Source: Theocolax elegans (Eukaryota; Arthropoda; Insecta; Hymenoptera; Cerocephalidae). Taken from it: a stretch of DNA of 64,000 bases. Below are positions 36,772-52,100 of this stretch, in pieces (the stretch's first letter is position 1; each line of letters starts with the position of its first letter). The notes beneath the pieces were generated by a model. It was not told where the DNA came from and did not search any database. It was given only the letters and a program-made list of their open reading frames with translations. Both the position numbers and the translations under genes were made by a program. The stretch spans positions 85,218,670-85,282,669 of the forward strand of contig CM047427.1 in assembly GCA_026168455.1 (NCBI GenBank), read 5' to 3'.

Positions 36772-38280
36772 ATTCAATACGTTACTGTTGTTGTTTACAT
36801 ACATTTTCCATTTTCGAGTAGCATCGAAGTAATCAACAAATTCATTTAAATCGAACGTTATTAAATAAAAATGTGCAGATAAACGTAGCGTCGAATTGAA
36901 TCTTCCTTGTACGCGTCACTGAATTTTCAATAAATAAAGGATCTAGAAGCATCCACAATGAAGACGATTTGAAAAGTTACTCGGTTCGCATCCCTCGGTC
37001 GCGAGCGGTATACATTTCGCGGCGCATTGGAAAAGCCGCGTCAGGGAAACGCGAGGCCTCCGTCAGTTGGAAATATCGAAGAATATCGTAAGGCTGTATG
37101 ACGGCCACTCGACCACCCACGCGTCGCTTCGAACGAGAAATTTCCGCGCGTTCCACTTGTCGCGTTTTCAATTTCCACTGTCGTCAAGTGAAAAATCGAT
37201 ATACCCAACCGGCTGCGTATAAATTTTATGGAAATTCATGCTTACCGATGTAGTTTATTATATATTTATTCATTGTACGTAATATGTATACACATACACT
37301 GCTCCCTGCGGAGGTTAATTATTTTGATGTTAGACATAATCGTTATTTAATTATAATGAATTCTAATTATATACAATATTCTTTAATAGTTAGTTCCTTA
37401 AATGGACGATGTTTATATTTGTTACGGTATTATATTTAATGACAATTATCTTACTTTAAAACATCATTAAATATGATTTATTAATTATAATTATAACTTG
37501 CCTTTTTACTCTTATATTTAATCAAGTTATTTCTTTTTTAAATAATATTTATTTCACTTAAATATAATACAATATGATTCAGTACTAGAAAGCTTACTTT
37601 GTAACACATCGATCAGGAAATGTTTCAATAATTTGTAAATAAAAGTACAAATTTATACTAAGTAACTTAACAACGCTGAACAACATCAGAATTTTAAAAA
37701 GTATAAAGTTTAAATATAAAACTGCATTTCGTTTTTTAGGGCATTAGTATCTGTTTATTCGTTTATTCAGGTTGCAAAAAAATCCATTAATTCAGAGTGA
37801 AATATGCAACAAACAAAATTCCACTTTGACCTTTGTAACGAAAAATAAAATAGGCGCATGAAAAAGTTTCGAGGAAGCTAAATAAGCAACAACCAACCAA
37901 ATGAAATTCGAAAAATTTTTCAGTTAAAATTGACAATGGAAACTACGTTGTTTTGCGCGACCCTAATAACCTCGCTCAAGATTACAATTATACCTCGGGA
38001 ATAAGAAGAAAAAATAAAAAAAAACTTTAAGAAGCGAATGAATCCGCGAGCATTACAGAGCCGTAAAATCGTCCATTACGTGCTGGAGAAACTTAATACG
38101 ATTCCCACAGCGTCTTTGAATTATTCGAGGCGCAAATGCAATAAGAATTTCGTAGTTTTCGTGTCTGCACACACCTGAAAAAAAAGCAGCAGGTACACAA
38201 AAACCAGAGAAGAGAAAAAAAAACGTACGCGCAGACGACTTAAAGAGTCCAGTCATCTCGCTCGAGTTGGCCTTGATCTT

Positions 38281-38286
38281 GAGAGA

Positions 38287-38327
<41 letters not shown>
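38281..38327. repeat. (GA)n microsatellite
   Basis: GAGA tract with a few interruptions; a potential GAGA-factor-type binding platform, by analogy only. Confidence 0.9.
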
Positions 38328-39545
38328 CGAAGGTACACTGCAGGAGCCGAAAATGAGCCAGCACTCGTTTTGGCCATGTGTGATTTTTCACTTTCATTTC
38401 CTTCTCAATGGGAGATGCGCGCGCCCTTTGGAAAAATATATATGTATATACCTATAAGTGCACGCATTCGTTACAGTACGTTTCTTAGAATAAGATATTT
38501 TTTCTTGTTCAAGTTGAACAATGGTATAGAGCCACTCGAGACAAAGAGACCTGGTAATCCGAAATTTTTTTTAGATGATCTTCTCGCTATAATGTTCGGA
38601 CGAAAATGAAAAGTCTGCGTGTGTAGACCACTTACATTATTGTTACTCCGGACTTAAACTATCTTTAGGTGTTAGTCGAGTATAGAAGCATTTACATATT
38701 GTATAATAGACATCGTTAAAAATGTTCAGCGGGACTTTAATAACATTCGCACAAATTACCCGAGTTTAATATTTAGCACGAAATTTTCGCATTACGATAA
38801 ATTGTAAACTATACGTGAGAAGAAAGATTAATTAAAAAAAATTTTTTCAACTAAAAATTACAATGCATATTCATATTCATATGGGAATAATGTATCCCGG
38901 TACAATAATGTTTCATCGAATTAATTGCTGAATTTAACCAAGTCTATTAGAAAAATGCATTTGCACCTATTGTTCTCGAATTATACTTAATTCATAATTG
39001 CAGTACAATGCGACAAGCCTCACACAAAGCCGCAAATTCATTTTGAATATCAATAAACTGTATAGAAGCCAGCTTTTGTCTCTTCGTTGTTGAACGAAAA
39101 AAAAGTAGTACGGAACATAACGAATAAACGTATTTTAAAGACCATAGACTTGACTCTGCAGCCAGACTCTCTGTGCATATTTATAAACTGCATACCAATA
39201 TAGTCAATTTGCATATAAAGGGTTTTATGCAAAATTACGAAATTTTTTTTTTATTTTCATTTCATTTGCGAATTGTATGCGATAAATTCGTGTCTTTGAT
39301 GATAATGTTGCGCATTGATAGTTTTTGCAAATTGATTTTAGAATATACAGAATTTTATTTTAAATAAATTGTATCATTCTGTTTTTATCGCGTTATTTAT
39401 TAACAACATTTTTTATTGCATGCCGTTAACTTTACTATCGATAATTATTCCCTGTAGCGAATATAGGAAAATATTGTCATATTATGTCTATAATAATCGG
39501 AGAATATTTATAAAATAATTTTTTATGTAATATTCTTTTTATTGG

Positions 39546-39547
<2 letters not shown>

Positions 39548-39582
<35 letters not shown>
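39548..39582. repeat. (AT)n microsatellite
   Basis: About 17 TA units. Confidence 0.95.
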
Positions 39583-39585
<3 letters not shown>

Positions 39586-41283
39586 ATTCTCGATTACCTC
39601 AAGTTAAAAATACTTGTTACTATTTAAGTAAATACTTAATTAATGCAGTGAATTTTTTGCGTTTCGTGCATAACGAAAGAATATTAATCATTTTATAATA
39701 GATATTCAATATACAATGAAAATTAATTATCTTCATTATTCTAAAAGGAGTTTTCGTGTAGATTTTTTTGTCTCGAATAATTTAAGTGTTAACAATACAT
39801 CCTGTCTCGGAAATTTTTGCCACTCACTTGCAATGGAATAAAAATATAGATTGGTTTATCTTGCTAAATAGTATTCAATATTTTTATAAGAAATCGATAA
39901 GTGAATAATAATTAATTTTTTGTGAGTTAAAAAAATATTGATTGTTATGATTTCTTGTACAGATTTGAAGGAATGCTTTACTCGGTAAATTTGTCCAAAA
40001 ATCATAAGGAACTTTTCGAAATATTAACATATATTTATATTAACGTGGATCCTTAAATTTTATCCACCTACATACTTTCGCGATTAGATTCGTTAAGAAC
40101 TCGAATCCTAAACGACATCGTACCAATTTTTAACCATGCACAACAACAAGACGCGTAAAAGAAAAATCAGTATAAGCAAACATTAATCATCTCCCAACTC
40201 GAATAAATCGACTAACCTTTTTTTTACACAAATTCAATGAGCGAAACGGGACCAAAAAAAAAAGATTTTTGCCAAGAAAGCTTTCTCGGAAATGCTCCTA
40301 TAAATCCGCAGCCGCGCAATGCCGAAAAAGACAAGGACGAATATCCGTCGAGAGAGGCTTCGCTTCTTCCTCTCTTATGTATAATGGCAACGTGTTCTCT
40401 CCCTCTCTCTCTTGTTCGTTCTCTCGTCTAATGTACTTTTTGTGATGTCCTTGATGGAGTCTGCGAATGCAGGGCCTGACTTTCTATATATATATATACA
40501 TACACACCTAGAAGAATGTGCGTGAAGGAACCGTCGAATTAAGGCCCGACCTTCGCGCCCGAAATCCTTTCTGGTATACATACATATATACATACACACG
40601 TATACCTTCCTTTAATTCCTATTTATTAAAATATTAATACGTTGGCTCGAGAGGGGTGTACCAACGGGAGTCCCGAGACCTGAGGGATGCTTAACCTCGG
40701 TGATTATCGATATTCGAGTACTCAACTGAGTAGCAAGTGACTTTAATTTAGGAGTGAATAATTTTAGTTGTCTCGTTTCGGTTCACTTTTTTTAAATTTT
40801 AGATTTTTTTGGAATTTTTTCGATGATTGTATCAAACTATGTCGAGAAGAATCGAAACGCGAAAAAAATATTTCCATCAGCTAATTTTGATCGATATTTT
40901 AATATTTCAATATTTTTCAATTTTTCACCGTCAAAGATCAGCTTACGCATACAGTTTCTGCATATTAGCATTATTCATTCGATATCTGTATATGTGCACT
41001 TTTAATTAAGAATTATAAAAGGTTCCTTTAAACTAAGGAAAATTATTAAATTAATTAAAATGTTTGCACTTACATTCAAACGAGTGAGCAAAATGTTACA
41101 TCCAGCTAATTTGTATGTTTACGTACCCCCAGAACGTTCCCTAATGCCGAGAAACAAAATTAAAAACCATTTCGCAAAAATATCCGAAGCGTGTCACTGG
41201 AAAAAAATTGCACCGCCAGCAGACCCAATCGAAGATAATGCAGGTGTGCGTCACATAATGCTCGCGTATATATTTTGGCGAGA

Positions 41284-41310
41284 TAGAGAGAGAGAGAGAG
41301 AGAGAGAGTG
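41284..41310. repeat. (GA)n microsatellite
   Basis: Uninterrupted GA tract followed by a G-rich purine run to about 41350. Confidence 0.9.
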
Positions 41311-44300
41311 AGAGGGCGAGGAGAGAGGGGTCGAGGGGGAGAGAGGAGTCCGATGACGCGATACAATAGTGCCGCGCCCGCAGGTATTACTCACACGCAC
41401 ACATGTACACACATGTGTGCGCGCAAAACCGGAGGTAGAGGGAGGCCCGCGGTTGACCTTGACTAGGCCCAAAACTTGAGGCAGACGGGGCCGCCCCCCG
41501 AATTCATGTTACTTGCTCTCTCTCTTTTTCTCCTCCTTTTTATCTTTTTGTTTTTCTTCTTACTTCTCTCACTCCTCTCGTACTTACTATTTTTTTATAC
41601 CTTTTTTCCTGAATATGCATTTATTTGTCAAATTTTGAAATAAAAGTGTCGAGGATACGCGGTGTTGGGTTTCGCGTTCCTAATTTGCGTGATTTTGCAT
41701 GTATATAAGAGGTAATTCGCTCATTTTTATAATATCTAAATATTTGTTAGTTCGTGCGTTTGTTATAGTAACACAGATTAATTAACATTTATTCTTATTT
41801 GTTGGGCATCATTATTTAAGATTTTATGCGAAATTAGATAAGACGCAAATGTCGGCTTTGAAGGCATAGGATAATGAATTTTATCTTAATCTTATTTCAG
41901 TCATGTCTCAAAGGCTTTGTCGAATACTGTACTTGCAAAGAGAAATGAATTTTAATTAAAACCACTATCGTCTTCACCCACGGGTAATGATGACGCACAA
42001 TAAAGTACCATTCATTTGATTTAAAGAAAAAGTTGTAATTCCTGTTATACGAAAATAGTAAAGTACACAAAAAAAATGAGTTATTTGTCACAAACTTCTG
42101 GTTGGTCGCACGGAACGATCAGACAACAGCGAAGCAACTACCCATCTAACAGAAACATCTAGTATCCCCCTAGGAATTAAAATCATGAATTATTAAGCTC
42201 ATTGTTCATCGACTCAAACAGTAATTAAACGATCGATCGAACTAGGGAAACTTGCTCGAAAAAATATTAGAGCAAGTAGAGGAGTAGAATATATACACAT
42301 GACTCGTACAGACTATGTAGATTTCGATAATTCTTATAGGTTCAATTACGCGTACAATAATTTACCGAAATGTATCTTTCATTTTTACGTATAAGCTCAT
42401 CCAATTCAAAATGTTAATTTGCCCGTATAATTTAAACTTAACGCTGGAAAATTTTTGGTTCTCATGCAGCTATACGAAAATGGAAATTAACAATTTTTGT
42501 AATCAATTTCTAATAATTTGTAAATATATGTACGTATAACAAACAAACATTATTTTGATAATATTAATAATGTAATTTAGTTAAAAACCCTATAACACAG
42601 CGTGTAAACTTTAATCTGACACGATTATGCAAATTCTGATCTATCGGTAAGCAAGGTTCAAAATTAACCTCATCATAAAATAATATTATACAACAACCCC
42701 GTTAAATAATTACGAAAAATCAACAAAGTCTAAATAAAAAGCGCGTACCGAGCTTATTTTTAAATCGAACGTATATTTATCCAGGAGTTTCGCGATGGCT
42801 ATGTACCTATACCTATATATACGTATATGTGTGGTGGGGTAAGAATTTAATCAATCCGGTAGCTTTTAGGAAGCACACACAAGGAACTATTGATTTTTCC
42901 ACTGACTTCTACTGAGTTGGACTCGCCGTCTCGGTCGGTAATGTCGAATGACTGCTTACCGACTCCATTACCGGGTTACCGGGTCGCCCGCCCCTTTGGC
43001 AAGGGAAAACAAGCTCTCCTTAATGTGTCCAATGCATGCGTGTAACTTTGGAATTTCTTCTTTTTTTTCCGCGAAATTAAATTGGCGCACAGTTTCGCTC
43101 TTATTACAATTATTTTTCCAGGGGTTTCGTGCAAATTTATGCGCTCGGTTGATGCAACGAGACACGTTATGCGGTAGCGTGTTTTTTTTTTTTTTTTATA
43201 AATTTGTCGAGTTTGTATTGGTAATTAGAGAAAAAAATGGTAGCGTTCAATTGTAACAAGAAATGTTAATGTTTAATTTTTGAAACATAAATATTACGAA
43301 GTGCAGTTTCCTATTTCCTTCATCGTTTTCTGTATGGTTGATTTAGCTGTCGTCAAAAAAGGAGACTGTTATTTAAGTTGTATATATGAATTGTATCGAA
43401 TTATTCAAATGGTTTTCAAACATTATTTAGAAAATAGAATCTACATTTTGTGATACTCATTTAAAAATATATCAATGAAGTACTTACATATTCAAATTGC
43501 TTTTGTCAATGAAACCTTTATTATTCATCGCAACTTTTCGAATAAAAATTTTAAATTAAACTTTTTTTCGAAACATTTTTAATCAAGGTGAAATTACCAT
43601 CAGATTAAATACAGTACTTTATATTTTAATATCAATTCAAAGAAGTTACTTTTGTAGCTGGTAATGATCGTTTCATTGTAAATTTAGTTTATAGTATATT
43701 ATTGTGATCATCTTAATTTTTCATGACTAAAAAATGACGCGTACATAAATCATTAAAGGAATGTTCATGAAAGTTGTATTACAGTAAAAAATTTAGCCGC
43801 GACGTCATCCTTGTAGTGTCTGAAACATTTTGTGACGTCAAGTTCATAAAATTTTCAGTGTCCTACATTTTCTACTGTTTCAAGAAAATTCTAAAAAACT
43901 AAATATATGAACATGAAACGGTTTTTCGGTATTATATTTCAATAATTTATCGACTTTTTTATATTCTATTTTACATAGTAAATGAATGAAAATCATAAAT
44001 AAACTTAAATCGAGGATCTGATTAAAGAGATCACGTATGTCTGCAAAAAGTTAAGATTATTATCCCCAAGCAAAAGTTAGCATAACTTAAAAAAAAACTT
44101 CAAAGGTTTAACTGCCATTTAAAACTCATTACAACATCTTACAAAAATAATTGACGAAAACGGACCCAAAGTGCATCCCCGCGCCGTAGCATTTGACCAA
44201 GGGGGAAAAAAAGGGTGAGGGAACCTACTTTATCGACCCGGGGAATGCCTCACCTGCAAAAATGATAGCAAAAAAAAGAGAAGTACGGAACATAGAGCCG

Positions 44301-46640
44301 CGCTCTCAATATCGAGAAACACCTGTCGGAAGTATAAATAGGCAGACGCTCGCGTCTACGAAAAAAGAGAAGGGCTATCCTCTATTTTCGCCCTATCCGC
44401 GCCCCTTGGCTCCGCAGCTGCGAGTCGCGGCGGCAGCACTCGTTATCCTTGAAGCAACTCTCCTACACGTGTCTTTGTTTTGTTTTAGGCGAAAAAACCG
44501 AACTGAGCGAAGGAAGGCACAAAGCCAGCCGGATGAGGGGGAGGTAAAACCATGGGGATAGGAGAATAGATAAAGGACGAGGCTATATAGACGAGATGAA
44601 AAAGTCAGCGGTTTTGTTCGGGGTACTAGGCTTTTATAAAAATTCGGACGATTCAAGGATCGAATGACACGTACAAAAAGGTGCATCCGATGCTTGATTA
44701 CCAATTTGTTTAATGGACGATGATATTCGTGAGATTTCGTCGAAATCGAATGGGTAAGTGATACAAATTTTAGTTAAATATATTTTTTGTTAACTTAATC
44801 GACGGGTACAGTTTATGGTTTAGAATTAAGATATGGTTTCCATTAATTTTATATTATTTATCGATGTATAAATCGTTTACGAGAAATTAAATATAATTAC
44901 CATTATTACTGACAAATTAATCAGATTACAATAGCATTATTATTAATATTTCTAAAATTTATTTTTTACCTATACACTAGTCGTAAACAAAATACAGTTT
45001 ACCCGAGAAACAAATTACTTATAACTATTAGCTCCTTAAATTATCGAAATTTTTAAATAAAATTAATTATGCAATTTATTAAATTTAATTCCTAATACTA
45101 TGAATTAGATCGTTAGTTCGTGAGTTGGAATTATCTTCTGTCTTATCAGCTTGAGACTTCTTATCTACGTTGTTGCATTTAAGAGTAAACATTTGCTTTA
45201 TGAATTTGCAAGATATATTCTATACTCGTTAATTTAGTCGATTATTTCGAATAGCGAAATAATTCTGCATTAACTTACATGACACAGTTAAAATACGAAA
45301 TCACAATAATGTAAGTTTACTAGAGAGTATTAATTACTATCCTATAATAAATTAAAAGAATAATTGCATTAAATTTTACAAAAAGAAAGAAGCCTGTTAT
45401 TTACCGTCAAAAGAACAGCGACGTGACGCTTTTTTTGACGCTTTCAATTTTCACCATGGCGTAAAAATTGAGTTTGCCCGTTTTTCTCAGCGGTAAAATC
45501 CGCGTAACGAGGGACCACCCAGTAAGAGAGACGATCGCGAATCCGCGGTGACTATGCGGAAATCAGGCGATTTGGTTGAAAAATTTCGTATAAAAAAAAG
45601 GTAATACCCTAGGATATAAAATGCAGCTTGAGAAGAAATTGTTGTGAAGTGCTTATAAGTAAAATAAATTAAATTCCAACGTACGGTAATTTATAACACA
45701 AGAATTACATTAAAGTATTAACTATTTCAAACGTATCTTTTCCCGCATAAACAATAAATATCCCGAATAACTAGAATGCTGTTATAAATAAATCCATCGA
45801 TTACGTAACATTGTTATTTTACTGAATATATAAAAGTAAGCAAGCCGTCAAACCAGTTTGCAAGTTTAAATATATACATGCATTATTGAGTACGTATAAA
45901 ATGTTTCATTAATCTGGTGTATATTGCTGTCATTGTTCACTTATATTCTTAGAAGGTATCCGAGTACGAAGCATTGTTACGCCTCTCTTGCATGTACGCA
46001 GTGTTTTATTGGTCGAAATAGCCCTTCTTTTACTTTGATTATTGATTTTTAAATGTCAACGAGGTCACTACGAGATAAACTGGCTGATTCGTATAGTGCG
46101 CCGCCTATATCGACTTTCTAGTTTATTAATAATTACTTACACAAACACCTCAACGTTAAAAGAGCCATTATTTTTCAATGCTCCTAAAAATTGTGCACTT
46201 AAGGCCTAACATTCTCTTTCCTCTTTTTTTTCTCTCTTCGAAATGAAAATGTACTACCGTTTTTTTTATACTACTACTCGCATATACAAAGATTGGAGTG
46301 TCAAAACATATTTAAATATTAGTATTTTGTGTCAATAAAATTGTTCAATACAAATAATATCGTTTAATCACTTGAATCAACGTGAAAGAATAATTATCGA
46401 TTTAAACTTAGGCTTACTTTTAGGAGTAAAAAAATTAAACAAATTCTGCGATGAAAAATAAATCGAAAATCGTGGAATTAATAACAATAAGTCTGAGTCG
46501 TCGGAGAGCCCTATTTTATCACAAAATCCTTGGTAGACGGTTAAAAAGCCGAGACGAGAATGGCAGAAAACGATAAAATAATTGAATAAATAAGCCCGGG
46601 CGTAAATGCGAGTCCAAACTTTTGAGGATCCGAATGGAGA

Positions 46641-46656
46641 GGGGGGGGGGGAGGGG
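46641..46656. repeat. Poly-G tract
   Basis: Eleven G in a row, then A and four G; together with nearby G runs it could form a quadruplex. Confidence 0.85.
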
Positions 46657-46776
46657 AGAAAAAAAGTAAGTAGAGAAGCAAGCCGGAGGGGCTTTTATAC
46701 CTGCACCGGGCGATTCTCACAAAAAGGCATTATGGCAGGCGTAAAAGCACTAAAACAGCCCGACGCGCCAGACCGA

Positions 46777-46828
46777 GCAAGCAAGCAAGCAAGCAACCAA
46801 CGAAGCAAGCAAGCAGCCAAGCAAGCCA
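46777..46828. repeat. (CAAG)n tetranucleotide repeat
   Basis: Degenerate GCAA/AGCA repeat of about twelve units. Confidence 0.85.
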
Positions 46829-49122
46829 TTGGTAAATGGACATTAGCAGTGGCATTGTGAATCGACCGCTGAGTTTGGCCAGCTTCGAGAAACTTGGCTA
46901 TGGAGCCATACACGAACCGATGGAGAATAGAAACTTCTTAATCGAACTGCGAATTACTCGCGTTCGAATGCATGAATTTTGATGCCTTGGTTCCCCTCGC
47001 ATCGACAGCCCGACGTGTCTCCGTTCTAACAGCAAATTTCTTTTTAACCTTATGCACGAAATATTATTTCCATTTTTAAATCGTATTACTATTTGACTAT
47101 TAGTTCTTATTGTTTATTCACTCTTTATATAAGCACAAAAGTATCAAATATTATTGTACAGCTTGATTTTCATAGAACGTCTAGTATAGAGTATTAAATC
47201 AATGTCGACTTTCTAAATCTCTTAGTCTGTGTACCAGACGAAATTACTGTGTAAACCTTAAAGCCAAGTTTTTGCAACGGGTGGTGTACGCAAGAAGTAA
47301 ATGATTAAAACGCAATTCACTCGATTAAAACGAAAAGTTTTTAATCAACAATACCCTACTCATCGCAAACTAAATAACTATTTTATGCAAGTAAAAATCA
47401 ACGGATCGAACAAAACGTATCTTATAACTATTTTTTTACACACCTGCCTACAAAAGCAAGATGAACAGACGAGTGAATCTATCCGATCTTATCGGAAATC
47501 AAAAAAATTCAAAGGTATACACCTTGACGCGAAGTAACAAAGTGCACCACCACCACCACTGCCACCGCCGCCACCACCGCAAGATGAAAGGTACAGAAGA
47601 ATTGAGAGGAAGAGGGCGAGAACAGGTCAGTTATTTTAAGAGATTTACAACAATAGTCCGCTTCGGGGCCCAGCTTAACTTTCGTATTTTCGAAAAATCT
47701 CAAATACCTCTACGGACAATGGTAACATTTGCATTCAGCTAAGAAAAATCACTCCTTTTAACGGAGGCAAAAGTTAGGAACGCGCTTATACATGTATATG
47801 TATATATAAATGGCGGGTAAGACCCTGCAGGTTAAGTCTAGTTAACCTCACCGTTACTTGATCCTCTTTTTCTCTCTAATGTCACAACTTTCTAGACCTT
47901 TGACTAAATATTAAATCCATACACCGTGTCCAATCAACTTTTGCCTTTCGCTCGACATTACCGATCGACTGGAAATAATTTTTCGGGACTACCGCTAAAT
48001 TTTGACAGTTTTTCAATGAGATATCCTACACATTTCTTAGAATCAACGTACATTCTTCTACACGTGATTTTTAACATTTGCCATTTCATAGCTTTGATCG
48101 CGCACATCTATATAGTTGTGAAATACGGTACGATTTCTTAGGATTTTTATTAATCATGAAAGTTAATTTATGTCGAGCTATTATTATACCTGATTTCACT
48201 TGAAATTTTAATATTCTTAATATACGCATACTTAATACTTTTCGCGTATACGGGTACACTGGCAAGCCGATACAATAAATTTTTTTTACTATAATAAGCG
48301 AATCATGCATTTTACACAAACATTTATTTTATAGACACTTTTAACTGAACTAATGAATTTAAATAAATCAATATACACAAAACTAGACATTATTTCTTTC
48401 TATATTTTTTGTAAGAATATATACATAAAAAGTGATATTTCTCGTATTATTCTCGCTACGTATTTTACGGAACTGAAGAAAAACACTATGATTATCCTCT
48501 ATATAATACGATAAATACACGCAGGTTAAAACATCAGTTAACCAAAAACACCCTTTTCTCGTTCAAAACGCAAAACAGATGTTTTTGTTTTCATAGACCT
48601 TAATCAGATACGTCAATCTCGACTAGCGCCAGTCACGAATACCATAAAAATTTCACGTTCGATCGATTCAACAATTATAAAAATCACTATCGCAATTTAT
48701 TTTACTTAATTCATCGTAGTTTTAGTTTTGGTAATCGATTTTCTCAAGTTAATACAACGAACGAAAAACGAGAGTAGTTCTCGAGGAAATCTGAACAAAT
48801 AAACAAAAAAAGCTAATAGATTTACGTAAAAAGACATTTTAGTCAGTTGTAAAAAAAATTGTCGTTAAAAATAAATTCGAATAAACAACCCAATGATCGG
48901 TAGAAAAAATGAATTTAAAACCAATAATAAGAAAAATTAACCATAAACATTCATCAACGGAAACACCCCATCAAAATTACAATAGTCTAATCAAGAAGCA
49001 ACCTGAAAGTTGAAGTATCATTAATCAACGACGAAATGCTGTAGCGCACCTAGAAATTCTTACTTTAAGACAAGTCGAAAAGGAATGCGAAAGGAACTGA
49101 GAGAGATATGAGAACGTGTACG

Positions 49123-49158
49123 AGAGGGAGAGAGAGAGAGAGAGAGAGGGAGAGAGAG
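49123..49158. repeat. (GA)n microsatellite
   Basis: GAGAG tract with two GGG interruptions. Confidence 0.9.
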
Positions 49159-52100
49159 TCCCGAATACTAGACAAGAGGAAGAAGCCCTGTATCAGGGTT
49201 TGCGATCGAGATATACTGGTTTTCGCTATAGGATAGGGCGTACTCTCGGGTGTACCTGTCCGAGGGTCACAACGAGCAGGGCCCAAAGAGAGAAAGAGAG
49301 AGATGACCGCAACGCTCGAGTCTAGCAGCCTTTCGCGCGCGTGCACTTAGTCGATGCTTTTACGCTGGCTCCCCAAAACGACGAATGCGCGCATTGCGAA
49401 AGAAATAAGTCATCCAGTGGCGTAGGACCACGGAGACTGAAATTCGCCTTTTGGCTTTTGCTTTCCATTCTTTCGATCAATCGAGTTTGCATTTATATTC
49501 GACTGTATAGTTACCTCGAAGTACATTCGATAGTTGCGCCCAAGAATTTATCACTCGGTCAGAGTTTCACTTTATTAATCGAGTAGTACAAATCAAATTC
49601 CCGTTATACATTCGATTTAAATTATTTAGTGTGTTGATCAATTATTTAATTAACCTGTTACGTAAGCATCTGTCAGTACGTTGATAAACTTATAAATTTC
49701 CTAGTTGAATAAGTAACTCGATTTATTGGATATTTAAATAAATTTTAATTCTTAATCTCTACAATTAAAGTTTTGTTAAATAGAGTTATTATATTATTAG
49801 TAATGCTAAACCTGTTAAATAATAACTAGTTGCAAGATCAGTTAATCGGTCAATCCATCGATTACTCAACGATTAAGTAACTACTTAGATTGTTTTTACT
49901 ATTCTGTAAATTTATTTAACTGTTTGGTTATTCATCGGTTACGTTATAAATTTGTTCATAATTATATATTTATATTGATTTATAATTTGACTAGATGCAG
50001 GTCACTTGACTAAAGAACACGCAAATTAATTAATTATCGATTCAAGCTTAATAAATTTATATAACCTTATTGAGGTTGTATTATTAAAAAAACGTCCAAG
50101 TCCGAATGACTTATTAAATTAATTAATTCGTTTTACTCTGCACTTATTTATGTATTATTCCGAAATATAAAACTTATATTCCTTATTATTGTACTTTGCA
50201 ATAATTAATATCGCAGTAATCGAATGATACATCAGGAAGTCGAAGAATTGGTGGTGTATGTATCGAAGTATTAATATTTTAAATATTGATAATATTAAAA
50301 AATGATAACTGTGTCCACGCGTGCGCGTGCGCCTGTAAGTTTATTTGTTTTTATTATTGACAATCACATTTATGTATGTGTTGTTTATTATCAGTTGACC
50401 AAATATTATGTCGATAAATTCTATTTTAAAGGCTTAATCGAAATATTTATATATCTTTATTACGCCTATTGTTCCAAATATAACTACCAAGTTTATTTTA
50501 AAGATACTTCACGATTTCCTCAATACTATTATAATACGTAAATAACATAGACAATATTTGGTAAGCCAACTTCTTTCGTTAAAAATACTCTCGGTTTAAT
50601 TATACATCTTTATGCGATAAAAATTATAATTGAAATAAATCTAAAGTAATTTTTTTTTTCGTTGCAAATATTTTCTCTATAATAAGATTTTGTGAATGAA
50701 CAAGTTAAGACCTAGTTGAAAAATATACTGCAGTTCATTTAACTGATCCTTCTGATAAATAATCACGAATATTTTTTTCTGCGCATCAATGAATCAATGT
50801 TTATTTGAGTTTATTTATTAATGTTACCAGCATAAATCCTATGTTTTTGAAAAAAAAAGGTAAATTACGGGAATAGTGAGCTTCTCGATAAATCCTCGAG
50901 AGAAAATTGTCGCTAAAAAGTAAAATACGTGAAATTGGAACATGTACGCCAGTGGGGCAGCGGGTCAATGCCGAGTAGCAAAAATGTAGTAAACAACGAA
51001 TCCTTTCCACCCTCTTCGAGTCAATCTAGAAAGGATACAATGCATTTGATTTGTCATCATTTTTAAAAACAGCAACAGATAAAAATCTTAATACGCGTAT
51101 ACTAGTTGCAGACGTACATTTTAAATATAATAATTGTTATTGCTCATCAAAAGTACACGTGATATTCATGTAGCATTTTGAATATTCAAAAGAAATCACC
51201 TGAAAACAATATAAAAAATATTGAAAGATTGAATATGATCGAAAGCCTTTGAAAGCTTAAATAGACGTGCGGTGCAATCTTGTGACGATATACATAGTGC
51301 CAACTCCTTTGCTTTGGGAAAAACGTGTGTACACAACGTGTGCGATAAGTGAAAGTGAGAGAAACAGTTTTGGTCTCATTTTATTTCCTTTACTTACGAT
51401 TATTGTCGATCTCGGGGGCAAGTTTGCTAATCGTAAGCCTTTCCGACCTTCACGAAACGCTACGGTGGTTCCTTCGCTCGACCTTTCCTGAAAATCCCAT
51501 AAATGCCTCGTAAATGGATTCGACGTTATTATCAACCTTTCTCGTTTTTCGATCATTCGGGGGTGAGCTAAGGATTCTCGATCGACAATTAAACATTTTC
51601 TTTCATTCTTTTATTTTGCACCGAGAAAAATGTTTTAATACTAATTACTATACTTTATAGTAAGTTATGGTCTATTTATTCTTGTTATGACTACATTCCA
51701 TAGCAACTAATCATATATACATACGTATAAATATTAACGTTTGCAATAAAATATAGTCATAATTAAAATAATCCAAGTACATTACAATCAGACTATAGAA
51801 TATACTAATTTTTATTGAAACATTTTTATCAATTTGTCTATAATTTAGGATGGTTGATTAAAATAAGTAAAATGAGAGTAATGAAACAAATAGACATACA
51901 ATAATTATTATTTAAATAAATAAGTATTGTTAATTAATTAAAAATTTTAATGTATGTTAATATGTTTAATTACATAAAATTATTTACCAAATTAAAAGTA
52001 TCAAAAAAGCTAATTACATTTGTTACATACATTTATTAATTTTAACAAATGTTTCTATATTTCTATAGTTACATTGGATCTTCAATTTGAATACATATCA

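Larger units (their letters stand above)
23620..41040. other. Noncoding AT-rich stretch with microsatellites
   Basis: No recognisable protein or RNA gene on either strand. Contents that I can name are a perfect palindrome (24712-24734), (AT)n tracts (29590-29629, 32745-32819, 36738-36771, 39548-39582), a (CA)n tract (36290-36309), a (GA)n tract (38281-38327), a small direct duplication (34218-34299) and a pair of CACGTG motifs (35410-35428). GC-richer patches are at 25540-25735 and 36960-37180. Probably Ca-beta first intron or upstream flank. Confidence 0.6.
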
